DNA from: Cytophagales bacterium
GTDB taxonomy: Bacteria; Bacteroidota; Bacteroidia; Cytophagales; Cyclobacteriaceae
Direction of reading: 5' to 3'
DNA: 14,310 nucleotides
Assembly (NCBI GenBank): GCA_029262955.1
Contig: JAJCYL010000545.1
Coordinates: 1-14,310, forward strand
Shown here: in pieces, positions 1-7,558 of the stretch
Numbering within the stretch: position 1 is the first letter of the stretch
Layout: each line of letters begins with the position of its first letter
Made by a program: the position numbers and the translations under genes
Notes under the pieces: generated by a model
Told to the model about the DNA's origin: nothing
The model's input: only the letters and a program-made list of their open reading frames with translations
Database searches by the model: none

Positions 1-249
1 CTGGATGACATCCGAGAAATAATGTTTGATGCCGATAAGCAAGAGGCAATCCTTATTAAAACCATAATGACCCAGCCTCCGGCGAGTATTTCTACTCATG
101 AAAAAATGCAATTAGTGATGAACAAGTTTGAATTGACCGAGGCATGGAATCTACCCGTGATTGACGATGGTCAATATTTAGGATTTGTTTCCAAATCACG
201 CATTTTTAATGCTTACCGTCAGAAGTTAATCCGCCAAAACAAAGAGTAG
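1..249 (+). CDS. ClC-family chloride channel, C-terminal CBS domain (partial, 5' end missing)
   Basis: The reading frame is open from base 1 and ends at TAG 247-249, so only the last 82 residues are in the window; the ATG at 22 is internal, not the start. The visible part opens with LDDIREIMF, a segment typical of the linker between the two CBS domains of bacterial ClC channels. It continues into a CBS domain: an IMTQPPASI strand, a helix around MQLVMNKFE, then NLPVIDDGQYLGFVSKSRI. CBS domains bind adenine nucleotides and gate or regulate the membrane channel from the cytoplasmic side. The membrane core that would prove the ClC assignment is outside the window, so another CBS-tailed protein remains possible. 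No convincing terminator follows the stop. Confidence 0.7.
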   Translation: MDDIREIMFDADKQEAILIKTIMTQPPASISTHEKMQLVMNKFELTEAWNLPVIDDGQYLGFVSKSRIFNAYRQKLIRQNKE

Positions 250-336
250 GGCCACTTTTTATTCAACACCGTTTTTCTAACAAGCAAGAATATTGCAAAA
301 ATGACTCTTACTCTAAAAGGGTCAAGACCTTATCAC

Positions 337-345
337 TTATCCACA
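337..345 (+). promoter_or_regulatory. DnaA box (perfect TTATCCACA)
   Basis: Exact match to the 9-bp DnaA consensus. Its 3' end overlaps a 10-bp palindrome CAAATATTTG at 344-353. It faces the two other boxes across an AT-rich stretch. Confidence 0.75.
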
Positions 346-410
346 AATATTTGATTTAAATAAATGAGTATAACTTATTGATTTATAGCCTCTTATGCTT
401 TTCTTTGAAT

Positions 411-443
411 ATTTTGTGGATAACTCCCTGATTTTGTGGATAA
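411..443 (-). repeat. Tandem pair of DnaA boxes in a 13-bp direct repeat with 20-bp period
   Basis: ATTTTGTGGATAA occurs at 411-423 and again, identically, at 431-443. Each copy contains a perfect DnaA box (415-423 and 435-443) on the minus strand. The identical flank ATTT beside both boxes goes beyond the 9-mer, and the 20-bp period (about two helical turns) would place two DnaA molecules on the same DNA face. Confidence 0.75.
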
Positions 444-708
444 AAACCCCGCTACTTCCTTTGAATTCAAAACAATTAATTCAATTGAGTTTAACATGTC
501 CTTTTTTTCGTGATCTGCGCATTTTTTAAACATTCAAACCAAAGAAATTTAAGTATTACCGGCTATTAACTATTAGAAGTCAAAGTCTTTACCAAGCGGT
601 GTATCCTTTAAAAAAATATAACAATGAGGCTTTTGCGATCTTTTCAAACTTACCTTAATAGTGCAATTTTTCTCTTTGGTATATAACTGTAGGCTTAAAA
701 CATAAATT

Positions 709-724
709 CCGAAATTTTTTTCGG
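709..724. terminator. Perfect hairpin downstream of mutB, possible terminator
   Basis: CCGAAA at 709-714 and TTTCGG at 719-724 form a 6-bp stem with a T4 loop (A4 on the minus strand). It lies about 75 bp beyond the mutB stop, so it could end mutAB transcription before it enters the DnaA boxes. The bases after it on the minus strand (AATTTATGTTTT) are a poor U-tract. A weaker 5-bp hairpin (AAGTC/GACTT, 782-796) sits directly at the mutB stop. Confidence 0.35.
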
Positions 725-797
725 CATGTGATGGTAGTGATTCGTTCCCCACTCTAATTTTGGGTGCGGCATCAAATGGAAAAGTCTTAACGACTTC

Positions 798-2924
798 TTA
801 TTGTTGTAACTTCTCTAAAACTTCAATGGCTGCGGCGGCTATCACTGTTCCAGGTCCAAAAATGCAACCGACACCATGGTCATATAAAAATTTGTAATCT
901 TGTTTGGGAATCACGCCTCCAACTACAACCATGATATCCTCTCTACCCATATTTCTTAGGTCTGAAATCAATTGTGGGACCAGGGATTTATGACCAGCTG
1001 CTAAACTGGAGATGCCCACGATATGCACATCGTTCTCTATGGCCTGTTTGGCTACCTCTGCTGGCGTTTGAAAAAGAGGTCCAATGTCAACGTCGAAACC
1101 AAGATCTGCGAAACTGGTGGCAATAATTTTTGATCCACGGTCATGACCATCCTGACCCATTTTTGCTACTAAAATTCGAGGTCTTCGGCCATCCAATTCT
1201 TCAAAATTGTCCGCCATTCCCCTCGCTTTGATATATAATTCATCGTTTTCCACTTCTCGTTGATACACTCCACTTATTGAACGTGTCACCGCCTGATGAC
1301 GACCAAAAACCTCCTCCATCGCTGTAGAGACTTCTCCCAAAGTAGCTCTTTTTCGTACTGCTTCAACAGCCAGATCAAGTAAATTGCCCTTCCCATTTTC
1401 GGCACATTCTCGAATCGCAATGAGTGCAGATGACACTTCTGCGCTATCGCGTGTACTTCTTAGCTCCTTTAGTCTCGCAATTTGACTCTCCCTGACTGCT
1501 TTATTATCAATATCCAAAACCTCAATGTCAGTATTGTCTTCAGCCTTGTATCTATTTACACCAACCAAAATTTCTTTGCCAGAGTCAATCCTTGCCTGCT
1601 TTCTGGTGGCAGCTTCCTCTATTTTCATTTTTGGAAATCCTGAATCAATGGCTGAAGCCATCCCTCCCATTTTCTCAATTTCTTGAATGTGACTCCATGC
1701 TTTTTCAATTAACTGACCAGTGAGGTATTCAACGTAATAGGAACCACCCCAGGGATCAACAACTTTAGTAATGTTAGTTTCTTCTTGTAAAATCAGCTGA
1801 GTATTTCTGGCAATACCCGCAGAGAAATCTGTGGGTAAGGCAATGGCCTCATCAAGGGCATTGGTATGTAAGGACTGCGTCCCACCAAATACTGCCGACA
1901 TGGCCTCAGTGGTTGTTCGAGCAACATTGTTGTAAGGATCTTGCTCCGTCAGGCTCCAACCAGACGTTTGACAATGAGTTCTTAACGCCATTGACTTCGG
2001 ATTCTGTGGATCAAACTGCTTAATCATTACGGCCCACAAGGCTCGAGCTGCTCTCATCTTAGCGATTTCCATAAAATGGTTCATCCCAATTCCCCAAAAG
2101 AAGGATAGCCGTGGAGCAAAATCATCAATGCTCAAACCAGTTTTAAGTCCAGAGCGCACATATTCCAGCCCATCAGCTAAAGTATAGGCAAGCTCCAAAT
2201 CTGCGGGAGCTCCAGCCTCATGCATATGATATCCGCTAATGCTGATGGAATTAAACTTTGGCATTTTCTCTGAGGTATACTTAAAGATATCACCAACAAT
2301 CCGCATGGATTGCTGAGGAGGATATATGAAAGTGTTCCTAACCATAAACTCTTTCAAGATATCATTCTGAATCGTTCCTGAAAGCTGTTCAGGCTTCACT
2401 CCCTGTTCTTCTGCAGCCACAATATATAGTGCCATAATCGGGATTACTGCACCATTCATCGTCATTGAAACTGACATTTGATCAAGAGGTATGCCATTGA
2501 ATAAGGTCTTCATATCAAGGATGGAATCAATGGCAACTCCAGCTTTACCCACATCTCCGACCACTCTTTCATGGTCAGAGTCATATCCCCGATGCGTAGG
2601 TAGATCAAAAGCCACCGATAGGCCTTTTTGACCACCAGCTAAATTTCTCCGATAAAAAGCATTTGATTCTTCGGCAGTTGAAAATCCGGCATATTGTCTA
2701 ACAGTCCAGGGCCGCTGTGTATACATGGTGGGATAGGGGCCCCTTAAGAAGGGTGCATAACCAGCACCAAATCCCACATGGGAGTAATTTTGAATGTCTT
2801 CTTTGGTGAACTGAGATTTTATGTGGATGTTCTCTGCGGTGTCCCAGGCCTCCAATTCATCCAGTGGTTCGTTGATTGAGATTTTCCCTTGCCCCCAATC
2901 AATTTTTGGAAAATCAGGTCTCAT
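798..2924 (-). CDS. mutB: Methylmalonyl-CoA mutase, large (catalytic) subunit
   Basis: This cytoplasmic adenosylcobalamin enzyme interconverts succinyl-CoA and methylmalonyl-CoA, linking the TCA cycle with propionate and odd-chain or branched metabolism. The 708-residue length is normal for the family. The N-terminal TIM-barrel part carries the substrate-channel segment around YPTMYTQRPWTVRQYAGF (residues about 64-81). The C-terminal B12-binding domain has the base-off/His-on motif D592-G-H594-D-R-G597, followed by the SSL and VVVGG elements expected of the cobalamin domain. The start ATG overlaps the mutA stop as ATGA (2921-2924), and GGAGGG lies just upstream inside mutA, so translation is probably coupled. 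It is the downstream gene of a two-gene operon and forms a heterodimer with MutA. Confidence 0.97.
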   Translation of the reverse strand: MRPDFPKIDWGQGKISINEPLDELEAWDTAENIHIKSQFTKEDIQNYSHVGFGAGYAPFLRGPYPTMYTQRPWTVRQYAGFSTAEESNAFYRRNLAGGQKGLSVAFDLPTHRGYDSDHERVVGDVGKAGVAIDSILDMKTLFNGIPLDQMSVSMTMNGAVIPIMALYIVAAEEQGVKPEQLSGTIQNDILKEFMVRNTFIYPPQQSMRIVGDIFKYTSEKMPKFNSISISGYHMHEAGAPADLELAYTLADGLEYVRSGLKTGLSIDDFAPRLSFFWGIGMNHFMEIAKMRAARALWAVMIKQFDPQNPKSMALRTHCQTSGWSLTEQDPYNNVARTTTEAMSAVFGGTQSLHTNALDEAIALPTDFSAGIARNTQLILQEETNITKVVDPWGGSYYVEYLTGQLIEKAWSHIQEIEKMGGMASAIDSGFPKMKIEEAATRKQARIDSGKEILVGVNRYKAEDNTDIEVLDIDNKAVRESQIARLKELRSTRDSAEVSSALIAIRECAENGKGNLLDLAVEAVRKRATLGEVSTAMEEVFGRHQAVTRSISGVYQREVENDELYIKARGMADNFEELDGRRPRILVAKMGQDGHDRGSKIIATSFADLGFDVDIGPLFQTPAEVAKQAIENDVHIVGISSLAAGHKSLVPQLISDLRNMGREDIMVVVGGVIPKQDYKFLYDHGVGCIFGPGTVIAAAAIEVLEKLQQ

Positions 2925-4219
2925 ATTTCGCCCTCCTGTTCATACTGGCTGGATAACCGAAAAGCATTTGGATCAAAAAGGTCTAAATCTTGCTTGCTCA
3001 TTTCCTTCTTATACTTATTGATATTGATTAGGCTGGTTGATCCAGCTACAGTCTTCGCTTTCAGCCACTCCCGGTTTGAGGCAATTTGCTTATCAATCCA
3101 GCCAGTCGACTTAGCTCTGAGATATCCTCCTTCATTTTCGATAGCCTGAAAGAAACTCCATGAATTATCTGAGATTAACCTGGTAAGGTGTTCTATGTAG
3201 TAAGAACCATTCGCAGGATCCACAACCCGTCCCATAAAAGCTTCCTCTTTTAACAAATTAGAAATGTTTAAAGCTGTCCTTCGTGAGTGTGAGGTTGTAT
3301 CTGCAGGGTAGACAATCAAGGCATCACAACTGCCAGTTATAGCTGCCAAACCCTCCACCGTATTACGAACTAAGTTATTGGTTGACTCAACAGATGTCTT
3401 ATACCTTGAGGAGGTTGAAACATTTATCTTAAGGTCGTGATGCTGCATTTTAAAACCATCCTGAACAGCAGCTACCAAATTTCTGAATGCCCGGAGCTTG
3501 GCTATTCCATGAAAATAATCCTGATCTAGTGAAGTAGAGATTTCGACCTCATTTGTCAAAAGGTCCGATCCAATGCTGTCAAGTGCCACGTAGTACTCTG
3601 TTAATAATGATAGAGAAATACCAACCTCTTGTACAATGCTTGCGCCTATCTCGAAAAACTCATTTCCCGGAATAATTATACTTGAGAAATTTTCAAAATA
3701 AGTATTCTTAAGCCCTAGTAATTTTTCAATTTCATCTTTGACACCCGATGGCTCAGAATTCAACTGACAGGGTCTTTGGCCCAAGCTACCACAATGATCT
3801 GACGTCAATAGTGATCCTAAACTTACTAAAGCTTCAGCATTGAGATTTTTAAAATGAATTCTATCCTTTTGAGCACTTGCAGCTTTAATGTTAGCCGGCA
3901 ATTGCGATTCATTTCTACAATCAATTAGATATCCATCACAAAAATTTGTTACTTCCTTTAGGCTCTGTATAAACTCGTTTGAAAAACTGTCCAATGGAGC
4001 AAGGTTATGCCAATCATTATTGGCAACGCCCCTCGATTTTTGGAATGAATTCTTATCCAAATCTTCTTCGAAATAGATCGGATCAATCAATAGATCTTTT
4101 TCATGCTCCCATCTCAACTTTTTTAGAGAATTATTATCCTTCAATTCTGAGGTTACCTTCATGATCCACTCATCTTTAGAGTGCTTGTCAAAGGGGCTTA
4201 AATCAAATGGTTGATTCAC
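2921..4219 (-). CDS. mutA: Methylmalonyl-CoA mutase, small subunit, short form without B12 domain
   Basis: This is the structural partner of MutB. The sequence aligns with the mutase barrel: RVVDPANGSYYIEHLT corresponds to KVVDPWGGSYYVEYLT of MutB. At 432 residues it is well short of the roughly 620-640 residues of full MutA subunits, and it ends soon after the barrel, so no cobalamin domain and no DxHxxG motif is present. The frame ends cleanly in an ATGA overlap with mutB, which argues for a natural short form rather than a recent break. The start must be GTG at 4217-4219: an in-frame TAA lies at 4226-4228, and the residues before the first internal ATG (residue 20) match the family N-terminus (FDKHSKDEW). 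There is no clear ribosome-binding site. MutA subunits are generally non-catalytic and stabilise the dimer. Confidence 0.9.
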   Translation of the reverse strand: MNQPFDLSPFDKHSKDEWIMKVTSELKDNNSLKKLRWEHEKDLLIDPIYFEEDLDKNSFQKSRGVANNDWHNLAPLDSFSNEFIQSLKEVTNFCDGYLIDCRNESQLPANIKAASAQKDRIHFKNLNAEALVSLGSLLTSDHCGSLGQRPCQLNSEPSGVKDEIEKLLGLKNTYFENFSSIIIPGNEFFEIGASIVQEVGISLSLLTEYYVALDSIGSDLLTNEVEISTSLDQDYFHGIAKLRAFRNLVAAVQDGFKMQHHDLKINVSTSSRYKTSVESTNNLVRNTVEGLAAITGSCDALIVYPADTTSHSRRTALNISNLLKEEAFMGRVVDPANGSYYIEHLTRLISDNSWSFFQAIENEGGYLRAKSTGWIDKQIASNREWLKAKTVAGSTSLININKYKKEMSKQDLDLFDPNAFRLSSQYEQEGEI

Positions 4220-4245
4220 AGAAATTTATGTTAAGCGAACGTTAT

Positions 4246-4253
4246 CAAAGTTA
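4246..4253 (-). promoter_or_regulatory. Possible -7 element for mutAB
   Basis: The minus strand reads TAACTTTG, matching TAnnTTTG, 26 bp upstream of the mutA GTG. No TTG lies at the proper distance for a -33 element, so the call is weak. Confidence 0.28.
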
Positions 4254-4365
4254 CCGGATTACTGTTCAAAAAGTGGTATTTATTCTACGAATTGTTATTT
4301 CGACCTCTTTCAAATGTGGTTTTTTAAAATTGTATTTTTTAAAGAATATTAAAACAATACGGCCC

Positions 4366-4385
4366 TCCAATAGGACTATATTGGA
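4366..4385. repeat. Inverted repeat in dnaA upstream region (7-bp arms, 6-nt loop)
   Basis: TCCAATA (4366-4372) and TATTGGA (4379-4385) are perfect reverse complements around GGACTA. It lies between the divergent mutA and dnaA genes, 120 bp before dnaA. It could be an operator or an RNA hairpin in a dnaA leader; nothing in the sequence decides which. Confidence 0.45.
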
Positions 4386-4452
4386 ATTTAAAAAAGTCAA
4401 TAGTAAAGTCATTTTTTTCTTAATTTTTTTTTAGGCAAATTTGATGCCCCTC

Positions 4453-4472
4453 TAATAGAAAAGGGTCTATTA
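4453..4472. repeat. Second inverted repeat upstream of dnaA (7-bp arms, 6-nt loop)
   Basis: TAATAGA (4453-4459) and TCTATTA (4466-4472) are perfect reverse complements around AAAGGG, ending 33 bp before the dnaA ATG. It has the same arm and loop lengths as the repeat at 4366-4385. It could occlude or set the spacing of the dnaA translation start, or bind a regulator. No clear -7/-33 promoter for dnaA is visible in 4220-4505. Confidence 0.45.
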
Positions 4473-4505
4473 ACTGGTCAACTAGCTTCCTAATTTTAAT
4501 TGCCT

Positions 4506-5909
4506 ATGTATAAGCAGGTCTGGGAGAATTGTTTACAATTTATTAAGAAAAACGTCAATGAACAGAGTTTTAAGACGTGGTTTAGCCCTATTGTACCGTT
4601 AAATCTTAATAATCAGGTACTTACTATTCAGGTGCCAAGTCAGTTCTTCTATGAATGGTTGGAGGACAACTACGTTCATTTGCTTAAACAGGCATTAACG
4701 CGTGAAATTGGGCCTTTAGCGAGATTGGAATATTCTGTGATCGTGGATAAGGGAAATGATTCTAATCAGCCCCTGTCTGTAAATATTCCTGCAAATCACT
4801 CATCAAAACATAATGGTAACAGCATCAAAGATTTCAATCCTTTCTCATTAAAAGGTATTGGTGTCCATGATCAAAGTAGTAACCTTAATTCAGGGTATGT
4901 ATTTGATAACTATATAGAGGGGGATTGCAATAGATTGGCACGATCAGCCGGATATGCTGTCGCCAAGAAACCTGGAGTTACTTCTTTTAATCCATTGATG
5001 CTTTACGGAGGAGTTGGCTTAGGGAAGACTCACCTGGTGCAAGCCATTGGTAATTCAATTAAAGATAATCATCCGGGTAAATTCGTTTTATATGTCTCTT
5101 CTGAAAAGTTCATTAACCAATTTATCGATGCACTAAAGAGTCACAACGCTCAGGAGTTTTCCAATTATTACCTAAATGTTGATGTGCTCATCATTGATGA
5201 TGTTCAATTCTTCAGAGACAAGGAAAAAACGCAGGAGATCTTTTTTCATATCTTTAATCATTTACATCAATCGGGCAAACAAATCATTATGACCTCTGAT
5301 TGCCCACCAATTGAATTAAAAGGGCTTCAGGAACGATTAGTTTCACGATTCAAGTGGGGATTAACCGCAGATCTTCAGCATCCAGACTTTGAGACCCGTG
5401 TAGCCATCATTACCAGAAAAATGCAATCTGATGGCCTCATTATCCCTGAGGAAGTTGTAGAGTATGTAGCCTATTCGGTTGACACTAATATCCGGGAGTT
5501 GGAAGGTGTTCTAATTTCTATGATAGCACATGCTTCTTTAATGAAAAAAGAAGTGGACCTTGAATTGGCCAAGCAGATTTTAAAGAATTTAGTTAGAGAT
5601 ATCGACAGTGAGGTAGGAATCGATTATATCCAAAAGACAGTTTCCGACTATTTCAAAGTTCCTATGGAGGACCTAAAAGCGAAGACGAGAAAGAAAGAGG
5701 TGGTGATAGCCCGTCAAGTGGCCATGTATTTTGCCAAAGACTACACCAATCATTCTTTGAAATCCATCGGGGCTCACTTCGGTGGCAGAGATCATAGTAC
5801 AGTGATTCATGCGGTGCAATCAGTTAACGACATGATTGATACCAATGCTAACTTCAGGCACAAGATGGATGAACTGAAAAAACGAATGAAAATGAGAGTC
5901 TTGGTCTAA
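4506..5909 (+). CDS. dnaA: Chromosomal replication initiator protein DnaA
   Basis: DnaA binds 9-bp DnaA boxes, melts the origin and helps load the DnaB helicase. All four domains are visible. Domain I is residues 1 to about 80, with NEQSFKTWFSPI. A short linker follows, to about 130. The AAA+ core has Walker A GGVGLGKTH at 168-176, Walker B VLIIDDVQF from 227, and the ISM/sensor region after it. Domain IV carries the DnaA signature GGRDHSTVIHAV near residue 425. The 467-residue length is normal. I prefer ATG 4506: the frame also opens with TTG at 4500 two codons earlier, but the family normally starts close to YKQVWENCL. It is divergent from mutA and convergent with htrA, with only 8 bp between the stop codons, and no obvious terminator in that gap. 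Confidence 0.98.
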   Translation: MYKQVWENCLQFIKKNVNEQSFKTWFSPIVPLNLNNQVLTIQVPSQFFYEWLEDNYVHLLKQALTREIGPLARLEYSVIVDKGNDSNQPLSVNIPANHSSKHNGNSIKDFNPFSLKGIGVHDQSSNLNSGYVFDNYIEGDCNRLARSAGYAVAKKPGVTSFNPLMLYGGVGLGKTHLVQAIGNSIKDNHPGKFVLYVSSEKFINQFIDALKSHNAQEFSNYYLNVDVLIIDDVQFFRDKEKTQEIFFHIFNHLHQSGKQIIMTSDCPPIELKGLQERLVSRFKWGLTADLQHPDFETRVAIITRKMQSDGLIIPEEVVEYVAYSVDTNIRELEGVLISMIAHASLMKKEVDLELAKQILKNLVRDIDSEVGIDYIQKTVSDYFKVPMEDLKAKTRKKEVVIARQVAMYFAKDYTNHSLKSIGAHFGGRDHSTVIHAVQSVNDMIDTNANFRHKMDELKKRMKMRVLV

Positions 5910-5917
5910 TCGGTGTT

Positions 5918-7366
5918 CTATCTAAAGTAGTACGGGTAATAGACTCTGCGACCACCTTTACTTATTCCCTCAATAATTACTCTTCCCCGTATTTTATCCA
6001 AAATTTTAGACAATTCTTTGGAGTCTGAGATCAATGTTCCGTTGAGATGAGTAATCACAAATCCTACAGGTATATCCAGCTGTGAAAAAGCCCCCTTATG
6101 AATTTTGGCAACCTTAATGCCTGACTCTATACCCATTAAATCTCTTTCAACTTTGGGTACCATCTCAAATTCAACACCTAACTCCTCGGACATGTAGATG
6201 TCCCGCTTGATTAATGTAGTTGTACCCTCAATATTGGTTAGTTCAACTGATTTTGTGATTTCTTTATTTCCCCTTTTCACGGTGACAACCATTTTGTCTC
6301 CTGGGTAGCTATTGGCAATAAGCTCTTCAATCCGGGTGCTGGATTCAACAACTTCGTTATCTATTCTTATCACAATATCCCCTTCATCTAGCCCCGCCTT
6401 ATCTGCCGCACCTTCGTTTTGGACGCGAGTCAACAACACACCATCTAAAGAAGCAATGTTAAGGCTCGCAGCAATTTCACTATTCAAGTCGTGAAAATCA
6501 GCACCGAAGAAAGCCTTTTGAACCTCACCATATTCGATTAAATCTTTCACCACTTTCGAGACAATGTCAACCGGTACGGCAAAACCATAGCCAGCATATG
6601 ACCCGGTTTTAGATAGAATTGCTGTATTGATCCCAATCAATTCTCCTTTTCTATTAACCAAGGCTCCACCGCTATTACCGGGGTTAATTGCAGCATCAGT
6701 TTGAATAAATGATTCTATAGGAAATTTGTCTCGTAGCAAATTGATATTGCGGCCTTTGGCGCTCACTATTCCTGCAGTTACGGTAGAGTTAAGGTTAAAC
6801 GGATTGCCAATGGCCAGCACCCATTCACCAATTTTTACATCTTCAGAAGTTCCTCTGGCAATACTTGGTAGTCCTTCGGCTTCAACTTTAATCACTGCCA
6901 GATCACTTGAAGGATCTGTTCCAATGAGGGTCGCTCTATAGGTACGTTTTCCATAAATCACTTCAATTACGTCAGCCTCATCTATCACATGATTATTGGT
7001 AATAATGTACCCATCCTGTGAGTAGATAACACCTGAACCACCTCCAATTTGTTGTTGGCTTGCACCTCCTTCAAAGAACCAATCCAGCCATCCACCCCGA
7101 CGATATTCCCGTTCATTCAGCGTTTTAATAAATACGACACTTGATCTACTATTATTAGCTGCTAAAACGAAGTCATCTTCTGCTACAGACAATGAGCTAG
7201 GCGGACTTAAATAGTGTCCTTTGGAAGTATCATAATTAACTACCTGGGTAGGCAAATTATACGAGTCAATTGATTCTGAATTTTTGGCATTGTAGCTATC
7301 GTATAGATAGGCACCTACAAATCCTGACGCTATAGAGACAATTATTGATGTTATCAAATTCTTCAT
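5918..7366 (-). CDS. HtrA/Deg-family periplasmic serine protease with two PDZ domains
   Basis: This envelope protein-quality protease has 482 residues. An N-terminal hydrophobic segment (about residues 3-22, LITSIIVSIASGFVGAYL) is a signal peptide or membrane anchor. The trypsin-like domain shows the full catalytic triad: H126 in ITNNHVI, D155 in SSDLAVIKV, and S232 in NPGNSGGALV. PDZ1 follows at about 270-360 (GVLLTRVQNEGAADKAGL) and a second, more divergent PDZ at about 390-475. Two PDZ domains fit DegP/DegQ better than DegS, although the uncleaved-looking anchor would be DegS-like. I chose ATG 7364-7366; the frame also opens with GTG at 7370-7372. It is divergent from the GH3 operon, with a perfect palindrome at 7474-7486 in the shared upstream region. 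Confidence 0.95.
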   Translation of the reverse strand: MKNLITSIIVSIASGFVGAYLYDSYNAKNSESIDSYNLPTQVVNYDTSKGHYLSPPSSLSVAEDDFVLAANNSRSSVVFIKTLNEREYRRGGWLDWFFEGGASQQQIGGGSGVIYSQDGYIITNNHVIDEADVIEVIYGKRTYRATLIGTDPSSDLAVIKVEAEGLPSIARGTSEDVKIGEWVLAIGNPFNLNSTVTAGIVSAKGRNINLLRDKFPIESFIQTDAAINPGNSGGALVNRKGELIGINTAILSKTGSYAGYGFAVPVDIVSKVVKDLIEYGEVQKAFFGADFHDLNSEIAASLNIASLDGVLLTRVQNEGAADKAGLDEGDIVIRIDNEVVESSTRIEELIANSYPGDKMVVTVKRGNKEITKSVELTNIEGTTTLIKRDIYMSEELGVEFEMVPKVERDLMGIESGIKVAKIHKGAFSQLDIPVGFVITHLNGTLISDSKELSKILDKIRGRVIIEGISKGGRRVYYPYYFR

Positions 7367-7473
7367 AACCACAACTTCTAATTAATCACAAAGGACACAA
7401 ACTGATTTTGTTATCAATAAGATGCTCAAACTTCGTGCAGATCAGTATTTTTTAACATTATTTAACCCTAGCG

Positions 7474-7486
7474 TGTCAAATTGACA
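7474..7486. promoter_or_regulatory. Perfect 13-bp palindrome in the htrA / GH3 divergent promoter region
   Basis: TGTCAA-A-TTGACA is a perfect inverted repeat around a single central A. It lies 108 bp upstream of htrA and 73 bp upstream of the GH3 ATG, where a shared operator for both transcription units would be expected. Each arm reads TTGACA outward, so it could also supply -35-like hexamers on both strands, but no good -10 partner is visible. Confidence 0.45.
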
Positions 7487-7532
7487 TCTTGCTGGGCTTT
7501 CGAATCATGTAGGTTTTAGGGGCACCATTGGC

Positions 7533-7540
7533 TATTTTTG
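7533..7540 (+). promoter_or_regulatory. Possible -7 element for the GH3-dxr-rseP operon
   Basis: TATTTTTG matches TAnnTTTG and ends 18 bp before the ATG at 7559, implying a leader of about 10 nt. A -33 TTG at the right distance is missing, so this is tentative. Confidence 0.35.
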
Positions 7541-7558
7541 CGGGCTCTAATTTATCCC

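Larger units (their letters stand above)
250..797. other. oriC: Candidate chromosomal replication origin region (oriC), gene-free
   Basis: This 548-bp stretch has no credible gene and is strongly AT-rich. It holds three perfect DnaA boxes: TTATCCACA on + at 337-345, and its reverse complement TGTGGATAA at 415-423 and 435-443. The two minus-strand boxes sit exactly 20 bp apart. Between the opposed boxes, 346-414 has only 13 G/C in 69 bases, a plausible unwinding element. A 12-bp perfect palindrome, TTTGAATTCAAA, lies at 460-471. dnaA itself starts 3.7 kb to the right of this region. Box clusters in AT-rich intergenic DNA near dnaA are the classic oriC signature; the call is an inference because GC skew over the whole chromosome cannot be seen here. 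From about 480 to 700 I see only AT-rich DNA without a recognisable RNA or promoter. Confidence 0.68.

Noticed and set aside
303..323. Hairpin GACTCTT / AAGGGTC as a terminator for the ClC gene
   Set aside because: The stem is 7 bp with one G-U pair, but no T-run follows on either strand, so it does not qualify as an intrinsic terminator.
2005..2013. DnaA-box-like TGTGGATCA inside mutB
   Set aside because: One mismatch to the box, isolated, and explained by conserved coding sequence of mutB.
4207..4434. 75-codon open frame on + in the mutA-dnaA spacer
   Set aside because: It begins inside mutA in antisense, is low-complexity with AT-driven residues (Phe, Ile, Lys), has no ribosome-binding site, and resembles no family I know.
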